This document shows, one piece after another, positions 43,246 through 54,000 of a stretch of DNA of 64,000 nt. The DNA is from Liolophura sinensis. Its lineage: Eukaryota; Mollusca; Polyplacophora; Chitonida; Chitonidae. The notes beneath the pieces were generated by a model, which was given only the letters and a program-made list of their open reading frames with translations, had not been told where the DNA came from and ran no database searches. The DNA is taken from NCBI RefSeq assembly GCF_032854445.1, contig NC_088296.1, positions 17,473,485-17,537,484 of the forward strand, read 5' to 3'. The position numbers were made by a program, and so were the translations under genes. Position 1 is the stretch's first letter. Every line of letters starts with the position of its first letter.

Positions 43246-43985
43246 CCCCCTCTCCCCCCCCCTCCTCGAAGTTTTATTTCACTCACCCTTCACCACGTAA
43301 TTTTGCTGGATATCAACCAGTCAGCAAATCGTAATAAGCCGTCAAGAGCATAATGATAAAGCATTTTCTTGGTTGACAGCATGCAAAATAAATATTTATT
43401 TCAAATCAATTTAGCCTGCTAGTGTATAATCTATTTTGTCCGGTACTAATTTTTGTCCATGTAGGCCTACAGATAATACTGTACTAGAAGAGTAGGACTA
43501 TATATATATTTCAGTAGAGCTTTTGCTCTTACCTTTTTCAACCATACTCTGTGGGTGGGATTGTGTGTATGCGAGGAGAGAGAGAGAGAGTGGGAGTTGG
43601 GGGGGGGGGGGGGGGGGGGGGCGGTGTTGATGAAAAATCCAAGCTCAACCTATGGTAACCAGCTAACGAGACTCGATCGGCCCTGTTATGGCTTTATTTT
43701 ACGAATCTACATCTGGCAGTGCCAATCCATGTACTTCTAACACCCATCAAAAACTCCTAACATATATGTCACACACTGCTTGCATAATAGTAACGTTCTC
43801 CCAACGGTGTTGTTGTTGTTTACCTTGTTTACCTGCAACAGCAACCTGTTAGTGTTAGTTCGTCAACAACATATTACCGAATCGAAGGCCGACAAAATCA
43901 CAACATGTTCATCCAAAAACACACAAAATAGACGAGGAAATAATCGGTGACAACAGGCTCTCTGCAACAAGAAAGACTCACTTAC

Positions 43986-44112
43986 CTAAATTTGACTAAA
44001 ATCTCCGGCCAAATACAAAACTACTGTCAAGTTTTCTATAACATGTAACTGGTTCCCCTGCAACCTGCTCAATGATCGGCCATTGTTGATACATTAATGC
44101 AACAAGTGGTCT
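43986..44112 (-). ncRNA. RAB27: Probable 5' untranslated first exon of RAB27
   Basis: On the minus strand a GC-richer block ends GTCAAATTTAG|GTAAGTGAGT, a near-perfect 5' splice site at 43985. RAB27 is the next gene downstream in this sense, and its first coding exon starts with an acceptor 8 bases before the ATG, so an upstream untranslated exon is needed. A short uORF, ATGGCCGATCATTGA, lies in it near 44050. The 5' end is approximate. It could instead belong to an unrecognised gene. Confidence 0.55.
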
Positions 44113-44175
44113 CCCCATTGGCTGCAAATCCGGTCACGTGACGCGGAAATGAATCTGACAGAAAATGGCGCGAAA
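44113..44175 (-). promoter_or_regulatory. Probable RAB27 promoter with GTCACGTGAC and CCAAT
   Basis: The palindrome GTCACGTGAC is at 44133-44142. An inverted CCAAT (ATTGG on plus) is at 44117-44121. GGCGCGAAAT near 44168 resembles an E2F site. The same 10-mer stands at the AP3S/ADAR promoter. In vertebrates MITF/TFE factors bind this extended E-box. Confidence 0.55.
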
Positions 44176-44385
44176 TTCATTCGTATGAGGGAAATGATAA
44201 GGTACATTACGACGGCCGGCTGACTGGAGTAAACCTACAACTAATATGCCTAGGATAACAATCTAATAATGAAACCCACTAAGAATAATAATTAACAAGA
44301 ATAAAGATATTAACATAGCCTGACTCGCGGGTTATAGACCTTGTAATGCAAGTGTGTACATTGTGTATTTTTGGGAAGAGGCCTG

Positions 44386-44662
44386 CATTTATTTATTTAG
44401 CCTATTTATTGCACTGGTGTTTTACGCTGTACTCAAGAATATTTGACTTATACGACGGGGGCCAGCATTATGTTGGGAGGCAGCCGTGCAAAGCCTAGAG
44501 GAGACCACGGCCATCCACAGGTTGCTGTCAGACCTTTCCACGTACGGCCGGATAGGAAGCCAGCATGCATGGTACGACGTTAAACCCCAAGCACTCACTC
44601 ACTCACTCCAGCATTCATGAGGTGGACTTGAACTCACGGCGACCACATTACTGAGAGGCTCT
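44386..44662 (-). mobile_element. SINE with a second repeat nested in it
   Basis: TGGTGTTTTACGCTGTACTC and CAGCATTATGTTGGGAGGCA, then CGGATAGGAAGCCAGCATGC. At 44570-44608 the SINE is broken by GGTACGACGTTAAACCCCAA and (GCACTCACTCACTC), the reverse of a repeat also seen at 56345-56410. It then resumes GAGGTGGACTTGAACTCACG. Confidence 0.88.
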
Positions 44663-44949
44663 TAATAATCTTAATAAGACATGTACTAATGTGAGTCATT
44701 ATAAAACATACATGAAACGCTTTCTTATATGTCTTAATAAGGACTATATGATGTGGCTTAACATATAAAAGTACGGCAAAGTAACCTGCCTGCTGTGGTG
44801 CTGTCAACGGTGATAGCTGTCAAAATAACTTTGTTGATAGGAGAGCCCGAAATGGGGACGCTAAGCTGGCCCTGCGTTCCCAGCAAACTCGTCGATGACG
44901 TCATTTCCAAATATTTCGGATTTATTATGTGACCGATATTTATGTGACG

Positions 44950-45115
44950 GAAAATATGCATAGAATATTGAGTGCTCTTAAAACATATAAAATATGCAGA
45001 GAGTATAGAGTGTTCTTAAGAAATATAAAATATGTATAGAATATAGAGTGTTTTTTTAAAAAATAAAATATGCATAGAATATAGAGTGTTCTTAAAAAAT
45101 ATAAAATATGCGTAG
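44950..45115. repeat. 37-bp tandem repeat, four units
   Basis: AAAATATGCATAGAATATAG, then AGTGTTCTTAAAAAATAT. Confidence 0.95.
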
Positions 45116-45642
45116 CTATTTTTCCACAAAACCGTAGCACCATACATATACCTACTCATGTATACTTTAACCCCCTGTATAGCAAGATGTCTGTTAATCT
45201 GTGCAGGGACAGTTTTTTTTTTTTTTCGGACACTGGAGTCCTATTCACGATTACTGTAACCAGTACCTCAAACGGCAAAGTCACGGCTTCTAACCATGCA
45301 GTATAAGCACTATAGCAACCGTGGACTTGATGAGATCGATTTCATCCAAATTCCAGTATACTGAACTCGTCAAAAGGTGGAAAGTCAAGTGGAATCAATT
45401 AGACACGCACTAAAGCTGTCTCTCTGTGGAATACAGATGTCCAGACTGGACCGGAAACCAGGGGAACCGCACGTCGTTAAGCGCCTTGTCATTTTGGTCA
45501 CCATCTCAAGCCGTATTACAAAAGGCCAATTTCTATTTCAGTTGGTGAAGGCAGTAAGGTTATTCAGCTGTAATTGGATGTAGGCAGCTAGTAGTATATA
45601 TTAGGACACATTTCTTGGTCCCAGATAGGGCCAAAAAAGTGT

Positions 45643-45647
<5 letters not shown>

Positions 45648-45727
<80 letters not shown>
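45648..45727. repeat. (AT)n microsatellite
   Basis: About 40 uninterrupted AT dinucleotides. Confidence 0.98.
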
Positions 45728-45728
<1 letters not shown>

Positions 45729-46739
45729 TTTCCCTCTTGTTGGTGTTTTATAGCTCTGTTATACTTAACATTTTATTTTTTTTATTCACTTATTTATCTA
45801 TTGTAGTTTAGCCCAATACTCTAGCTTGAAGTTTCTCATTTAAACTTCTGGATGTCCGAATTTACAGATTACCTCTATTCATTTGTCAAGCCGACGAGGT
45901 GAAAGATAACGTGGGAGGTTTACGGAAATCAAGAAGAACGTATATAATATTCGGAGAATCACATACTTGATAATGACTGATCACTTATAGCATGCTGGAC
46001 AACAGGACAGTCTGCACGGTATATGTAAATTGTAAAATTTGGATATGTCGCCTTGAAGCTTGAGATTTAGGTACCTCAAGGAAGTGAAGCGTTCACATGC
46101 CCATCCCAAAGCCATATACCAGTAAGTTAGCTACGTATCCCCAAGTCGCCAATGGAGTTTATGTCCAGTTGGGACATCATATCTACATGGTGTCTTTGGC
46201 ATGATGTTACAGTGAATGCATGAATGAATGAATGAATGATTATGGCTTCCCGCCAAATCGGCAATGTTTCAGCCATATCAAAACATGGACCAGTGAAAAG
46301 TTTCCGATTGAATGAGAACACCAAAAATAAAATAAAAATAGACGAACATGTTTAAAGCCAGTCAAAAAACAACCAAACCTGGTGTTCCAGTGAGACAGCA
46401 CCATGTATAGAAACTAGATGTAGCTCGGCAAGGAGAACAGTCGATTCAAGGTAAAATTATTAACAGTCATAATCCATTTAATGGATTTCCTGATGGCACT
46501 CTCCAAGATATAACTACTTTTGTGAAGAAACCAACGAGTTTTTTTTTTGGGGGGGGGGGGGGGGGGGCGTTAAACAGCAATCAAACAATTCTCACTGTGG
46601 TTCTGTGGGAAAAGGGACAGGTAGAATGTTATAGGATCGCTATATCACCTTTACGCCACGAAACGAAACGTATGGCGAAGGCATAAGTGGAAAAAAAATC
46701 TTGAAGTATGGCTTTCAGTCACGAGCTGTATCAAACAAG

Positions 46740-47393
46740 TGCCCCAGTACTGTGAAGTGCCCCAGTACTGTGAAGTGCCCCAGCACTGTGAAGTGCCCCA
46801 GTAGTGTGAAGTGCCCCAGTACTATGAAGTGCCCCAGCACTGTGAAGTGCCCCAGTACTATGAAGTGCCCCAGTACTATGAAGTGCCCCAGTACTGTGAA
46901 GTGCCCCAGCACTGTGAAGTGCCCCAGTACTATGAAGTGCCCCAGTACTGTGAAGTGCCCCAGTACTGTGAAGTGCCCCAGTACTATGAAGTGCCCCAGT
47001 ACTATGAAGTGCCCCAGTAGTGTGAAGTGCCCCAATACTATGAAGTGCCCCAGCACTGTGAAGTGCCCCAGTACTATGAAGTTCCCCAGTACTATGAAGT
47101 GCCCCAGTACTGTGACGTGCCCCAGTACTGTGAAGTGCCCCAGTACTATGAAGTGCCCCAGTACTATGAAGTGCCCCAGTACTGTGAAGTGCCCCAGCAC
47201 TGTGAAGTGCCCCAGTACTATGAAGTGCCCCAGTACTGTGAAGTGCCCCAGTACTATGAAGTGCCCCAGCACTGTGATGTGCCCCAGTACTATGAAGTGC
47301 CCCAGCACTGTGAAGTGCCCCAGTACTGTGAAGTGCCCCAGTACTGTGAAGTGTCCCCAGTACTGTGAAGTGCCCCAGTACTGTGACGTGCCC
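46740..47393. repeat. 18-bp minisatellite, 36 units
   Basis: TGCCCCAGTACTGTGAAG with variants AGCACTGTG, AGTACTATG and AGTAGTGTG. The 18-bp unit keeps three frames open, with ORFs of 236 aa (plus) and 228 aa (minus). No splice signals or flanking coding sequence support translation. Confidence 0.97.
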
Positions 47394-47714
47394 CTACCCA
47401 CGTCGGTTTGATCCGTCAGAGTTACTCTCTCCGAGAAGAACCATATATAACCTTATGGCTTCAAGGTAGACCGTACACAAGAAAGCACTTGTGTTAAAAT
47501 CTAACACAACTTGTCTTGTTTCATTCAATACAGAAATGTATTACCTCAATACAATCATAAATGTCAAGTAGACATTTTGTGTTTCAAAATAATAAAGCAC
47601 AAACATGATCTTGTGTTAATTATGTTAATTAATCAGCCACCACAGACAATACAACACAAAGGGACCACCAATATGTTTGAAAATAGACGAATCTTGGTCT
47701 GTAAAATTTATTGC

Positions 47715-48010
47715 TGAAGCCACGTTCCAATTTACGGTTCAGAATGGAAACCATCACTGAACAAAAGGGACATCACTTTGTTGAAAACAGGCGAAATTTC
47801 TTTTTGTAACATTTACCCGAGACGTCCTGTTCTAATTTTTAATTCAGAATAGAGTCCATCATTGAACAAAACGGTGGTATAATTTCGTTGAAAATGGGCG
47901 AAATTTGTTCCGTAACATCAATAAAGACCTGTTCCAATTTTTAATTCAAACTTAAGTTCATCACAGAACTAAACGGTCATATACTTTCGTTGAAAATGGA
48001 CAAGACGGTC
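47715..48010. repeat. About 93-bp degenerate tandem repeat, three units
   Basis: CTGTTCCAATTTTTAATTCA, CCATCATTGAACAAAACGGT and TTCGTTGAAAATGGGCGAAA recur with substitutions. Weaker copies continue to about 48140. Confidence 0.82.
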
Positions 48011-50004
48011 GAGGCGTGACTCGTCACAGTGAAGCCGTTTTGAAAGAAAGTCTGGAAAACTCTATACAAGTTTAATTCAGCAAAACGGTCTCATAATTTT
48101 CGAGCGTTATAGTGAAGCCAATTATATAGGTCTACCAAGCTTGGATTCACTAAGATGGACCATTTTGACAAAAAATCTGCAAAACTGAAACTGAGGAACG
48201 AGCTAGGTCAGTCAAATCAATCACCAATGATTGTTATCCGTTTGCTAATCACAATTTGCAAGGCTGCAAATCAATCACCCGCTCATAAATATTCTATTTT
48301 CAATCAGCCCTTTCATGTCATCCATTGGAATATTCTTCGTGTCATCAAACCCCAAACAAATAATACATTACTTTTAATCCGATGTTAATCTATTAATCAA
48401 AAACAACACAACAGAAAATCTTCTTGGTATATACGCCTGTACAGGTGTATATTATATATATAATATATATTAGTATATATTGCTCCATTTTTGTTGACAA
48501 GTCATTGATAATACGTGTACATCAGTTCCCTTTTTTTTGTTTTATACAATCCCGTGTAATTTTTGGAGTACATGTATACTTCAAAATAACACATATACAT
48601 GCATACAACAATATTTGAATCAGGCAATTGTCAACAAAAAGTCTGTCTGTACTTTACACCAGAAACATAAAATTTGTATCCACTAATGGTATTAAATGTT
48701 AACCCCCGCACGGTGATGAGGTTTCGTCAATCAGACTGGTACATTGCTCTTGTGGCACAACCATGGTCTTGTACCTTTTCAGAAGGCTGAATATATCATC
48801 CATGGGATAACCGGGTATCCCGGCAAAACGGCATGTTTGATTGATTTAAAATTCCTACAGTTCGACTGCTGCTGGTTCTCTCTTTTCAGAGGAGTATAAT
48901 TTGTCAAGATTGAATCAGTTTATCAAATATCTTGGCACATTCCGGTCATCTCTGGCCGAATAGCGGCTTTAACAGAAATGTCACCTTCGGCAAAAAAATC
49001 TCCGGTATGGCGAAGATATTCGGAATCTTCAATTTTCACAAAACACACGTAATCCATAAAATCCTAAATCTCAACAAATAATGTTTCGCTTTATTGGTCC
49101 CTATAGCTTCATTATTTTAAATGTGAAGTATTTGTAAATATTGATACAATAAAAACTAAATATGAAATCCAAGGGGATAGAACATATAGTTTTGAGTGGC
49201 CACGTGCAAATCGCACTCCGCAAACAAACCTTATCAGAAACCGATATGGTCACATTAACTGCTGCCAGCTTAGAAGACTTGAAAATCAAGTGATCCCATT
49301 GATTGCATCTTGCATTGAGATCCCTTCAGATTAGATCGATATAAACACAGCATCTACATAAGTAAGTGGAGTAAAACATGTCTATTTTTCGAATCTTTCT
49401 GTACGCTGTGGGTATTAGCCACTTTGATTTACACTAAATACACTGTATGATAATCCAACAACTTATATTTTCTTTAATGGATAAAATTTAAATGATATTC
49501 AAGATCGATATTGGTCAAAGAACAGAAAAAAACAAAAACAAAACAAATGACAATGCGAGTTAAGCTAACAAAGAGATAGCATTATGATGATTGATCGCAC
49601 ACATCCATTGAAAGTTCAGTCATCTCACTCTTTGCCGTCAGGCATGTTGTTAATTCTGGCTCACAAACGGCAAAACAATATTTATGATGATCCCAACAAA
49701 ACTGACGAGTTCTGAGGCCATTTGTCCATGTCTCGTTTTCTTCACGTTTGTTTCTGAGTGCCTCATCTTACAGACAACGATATACCATACATTTCCTGAC
49801 AAATCTCAAAAACATACATTCCATACTCTTTACCACAGTTTCTGTAGAATTGCATTGAATAATTTATTTATTTGCTTGTTATTTATCTCAAGAATTAGTC
49901 TGTTATTCAATGGTGCTCAGCTTTATGGAGGAAAGCGGAGTGCCTGTGGGTAAAACCACCAACATCTGGCAAGTGACCAACAAACATTCCCATGGAATGG
50001 ATTT

Positions 50005-50274
50005 TATTTATTTTTATTTTGATTGGTGTTTTAAGCCGTACTCAAGAATATGTCGCTTATACCGCGGCAGCCAGCATTATGGTGGGAGGAAACTGGGCAC
50101 AGCCTGGGGGAAACCCACGACCATCCACAGGTTGCTTTCAGATCTTCCCACTCACAACCGGAGAGGAAGCCAACATGAGCTGGACTTGAACTCACAGCGA
50201 CAGCATTGATGAGAGACTCCTGGGTCATTACGCTGCCCTAGCGCACTAACCAACTGAGCCACGGAGGCCCCTCC
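50005..50274 (-). mobile_element. Full-length tRNA-derived SINE
   Basis: TTGATTGGTGTTTTAAGCCG, CAGCATTATGGTGGGAGGAA, GAGAGGAAGCCAACATGAGC, then the complete head ending GAGCCACGGAGGCCCC, the reverse complement of the Pol III A-box region. Flanked by CCCATGGAATGGA at 49990 and 50274, a clear 13-bp target-site duplication. Confidence 0.95.
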
Positions 50275-50973
50275 CATGGAATGGAGACGTGGAAGTGGAA
50301 CAAGTGGTCTTGAATGCACTAGGCTGTGCTGAGGGCTCCACCAGCGTGGTCAACCTTTTGCGGTCATCAAAGTCCCATAAACAGTGAGGGCAAGTGACAG
50401 AAACTACAAATTCAATCTGTCATGTCCCAGTATGAGCCTGCACTGCATGCCCCCTAGCAATTGGATCATCTTAACCACTAGGCCACGATCCGTTTTGATC
50501 GTTTCAGATCACTGATTTTGTTTTTGACACATTATGATTTTAATAGTTGAAGGAGTGCATCTGCTGAGAGAAAAAAGGTCTTAAAGGTCTTGGTCTTAAA
50601 GCCTCTACATTCATCAACCTCTTGGCTTTTCGGCAAGTCAGTCAAAACTACGTGCGGTTATTTGGTGTCCTGAAAATCCCAACGGATTTTATTTTTGCCC
50701 ACAAAGGATTGTCTGGGAAGTTACATGTCCTTGTAAGAAGAGCAGGCAAACAATATTGCACATTTGTTGTCGTGAACTTTTTATCAGAGGTCAAATTTAA
50801 CCGTAAAAATCAATGCTGTTGTAACAAGAGTTGCCTGCAAGCAGAACTTCATGGCTTTCATTGATGTCCCCTCCTCGATGCTAGCTTACACTTTAATAAC
50901 ATCTCTGCACCTACATACATGCACCAGCTTTACAATGATTTCACATTTTTAAATTAAATACATAAAGTTATGT

Positions 50974-51093
50974 TTAGAATTTAAGATTTGAGATGGATGG
51001 TAAGTCCGGTAATTTGATGTCCTTAATCTTCTGGGGTATGTTCATCTCCTTGACAGCGGATACGGCGCGGGCTGGAGCAGCAGCAATGCCCGC
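50974..51093 (-). CDS. AP3S: AP3S exon 6 (C-terminus)
   Basis: Acceptor TGGTTGTAG ends at 51094; stop TAA at 50976-50974. Codes AGIAAAPARAVSAVKEMNIP, then QKIKDIKLPDLPSISNLKF. Vertebrate AP3S has the same APARAVSAVK core and a slightly longer tail. Confidence 0.95.
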   Translation of the reverse strand, partial: AGIAAAPARAVSAVKEMNIPQKIKDIKLPDLPSISNLKF

Positions 51094-54000
51094 CTACAAC
51101 CAGACAATGAGTCATTTGATTATGGTTTAAGGTAATTTTTCAGACATATATATGTAGTGGATAACAAATAAGTGGACAAGAAATGCAGTCTGGATTGTTT
51201 CAGATACACAGTTGTAAAGCCAAAGACAACTGACCAGGCTAATATCCCAGAACATTCTTACAGAAAAGGTCTGTCTCACACTCCCCAAAACACCCTCATC
51301 TGAAAAATTGGGCTAGATTAGTCTGTTTCTCAACATTGGCAATACAATTTCATATTTAAAGGGAAAATGTGCTGGACATAGATAATAACAAAGATTTTCT
51401 GGAGAAATGTTCAGTTGGGTAGGGCCTTTTCTGTGGGTAGGTAGGGTTACGTGAAACAAACTTATTTCCACAGACAGCAGCATATGCATTTAGGGTTAAA
51501 GTGGTCAAATTATTTACTGATTCCTTGTTGATGGCAATTTTTCAACTATTTACCGGAACACAAGCACCTTGACATATCCTGCCAAATGGTCATCTGAACA
51601 GACAGTACAGACAGATGTGCAGAGACAGACAGTACAGGCAGACATTATAGACAGATGTGCACAGATAGACAGTATGGGCAGAAGTGCAGAGACGGACAGT
51701 ATGAACAGATGTGCAGAGACATACGGTACAGACAGATATGCACAGACAGACAGTATAAACAGATGTGCACAGAGCGACATACACAATAAGACAGACATGT
51801 ACAAGCTGACAGACATGTACAAGCTGACAGACATGTACAAGCTGACAGACATGTACAAGCAGATAGACAGACATGCACAGACAGACAGACATGCATGTAC
51901 AGACAGACAGACATGCATAGACAGATAGATATTTACAGACAAACACACATGTACAGACCAAGAGACAAATACGACTGGAAAGACATGTACAGATCAAGAG
52001 ACAAATACAACTAGAAAGACATATACAGACCAAGAAACAAGTACAACTTGAAAGACATGTACAGACCAAGAGACAAATACAACTGAAAAGACATATACAG
52101 ACCAAGAAACAAGTACAACTGGAAAGACATGTACAGACCAAGAGACAAATATGAGCAGGCAGACATATACAAGCCGACCAAATGTACAAATACATACCTC
52201 CGATTTTTCAAGTTTATTCTGTTCTTCTATGCGTGTGAGAATCTCTGTCATATTCGTTTCCAGCACCATTCCCCCCATCACTAGTTCTGACAATATATGA
52301 TGGACCTGTAGACAAAGGTGTCAGCCAAGGCCAAATTAAAAAGGTGTTTGTTTGGAGAAACAAAGTCCAAATTTCATTTATTATTATTATTATTTTTTTT
52401 TTTTGAAGAATAGATTCCATGTTGTGTATTACAAGTGCAAGTTTTCTGAATAATATATGTTAACAATGATTTTCAAGTTAATTGTTTCAAGCTTTAAATG
52501 GATAAAAAAATTTCAACAAAAGAATAGCCCCTCCCCCTCCTCCCCCCATACAACTATTTAAGTCTCAATTAAATTTTCTTTACATTATTATTTTTTCAAT
52601 AACTATTTAATGCAATTATTCACTTTATGTACAAGGGGTGAGGAAACCAGGTTGCCTGGAACAAACCACTGCCCTTCGGCAAATTATGGCAGACTTTTCC
52701 ACTTATATTACACTTATGTAGTATACATGTATATCCTGTTGGTGGAAGTCGAGTGGTCTCCAGCGAACATCAAGTATTGTGGACCACAAAAATATTGCCA
52801 GCAAGGCCCTGTGCAAAACAGGGCAATCTTAGAAAAATATTCCATTTTTATAGTCTTGCAACTGTATCATTTGAATGCCAGAAAAATGTTTCAGTTTAAA
52901 CCATGTGTCTAAAGACAAAGGTGTGCACCTCAGAATAGCATGGTGGCCCAGGCAACTCCACATGTATGGTATGAAAACAGTCCACTGTTCTGGCAGAATG
53001 ACTTCATCATCAACACTTTTAATACTTGTCATTTGTAATCTGTGACCATTTTGACAATTATCAGGCTAATTCGAACATAATGAACATGTGCTTTCATGCA
53101 AAATTACGAAGCTGGGAAATTCAGCAAAACACAGTTTTACACAAGCACACATTTCTGAGAATATTTCACTTCTTTGTGCTGCCTAGTTTCACTTCAATAA
53201 ATTGTTAACATACCAAGTTTACATATACTGTGATGTGTGGAACAGCAATATTTTAATCCATGACAAGCAAATATTTAAAACCGTTTTAATCATGCACATT
53301 CTGACTCATACATTGCCCGATCCGTGCAAACTTCAGCACTGTAGTACATGTGTGAGCGGAGGACACTGACGCCTGACATAAAACCATCACTCAAACAAAA
53401 CAAAAACAAAAACCAATCAGAATCATGGACGGTGACCTAACTTACATACTTCATACCTGATCTACATGGAATATCAAGTCTAACTCGCAAACATTTTCAA
53501 ATCGTTTGTCCAGCGTCTCTACGAATACCTACAACAATAAGGGCATGTGCACCAGCTAGGGAAACATACAAGTATGACATGCTGTTAGAACTGCTATATA
53601 TACATTCTACAACTGGGGGTCATTTCAAATTTACAGCAACAAATAAAGCAAAGTCAAAACATTCAATTCAGACTTGTGTTTTTGCACTATGAACAAATCC
53701 TACTCTTTTACAAATACATGTACATTAGAATACGATAAAGGTTACTGTAATGCTGAAATGACCCCTAATCTACCTGAAAACCACTTCTACACTTTCACAG
53801 GTGACTCTAGACAGTGTGTAGTGTCATACCTTATCGACATGGAATATTAAGTCAAGTTCACAAACATTTTCAAAACATTTGTCCAGTGTTTCCACAAACA
53901 CCTGAAAATTGAAATGCAATAATGACTCATTCAGAGACAAAAGAAATCAATGAATTCAGTTCAGTTATTTTTAAGATCTTTTTAAGAGAAAATTGACTGT

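Larger units (their letters stand above)
30200..43985 (-). other. RAB27: Probable RAB27 5'UTR intron (13.8 kb)
   Basis: Lies between the acceptor at 30200 and the minus-strand donor TTTAG|GTAAGT at 43985. It holds eleven or so SINE copies and several minisatellites. The stretches 30450-31075, 33000-33640, 33860-34380, 35705-36440, 37420-39140, 40200-41000 and 43260-43980 contain no recognisable gene. That it is one intron is an inference. Confidence 0.5.
44176..50973. other. Spacer between RAB27 promoter and AP3S
   Basis: No gene recognised. Besides the listed arrays, the stretches 45120-45640, 45730-46700, 47400-47715 and 48140-49860 hold no supportable exon. The AP3S 3' end should lie in 50.5-50.97 kb; an AATAAA in the transcript sense is at 50693-50688 but is not proven. 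Confidence 0.5.

Noticed and set aside
51590-52195. 201-aa minus-strand cysteine-rich ORF
   Set aside because: It is an artefact of a minisatellite inside AP3S intron 5.
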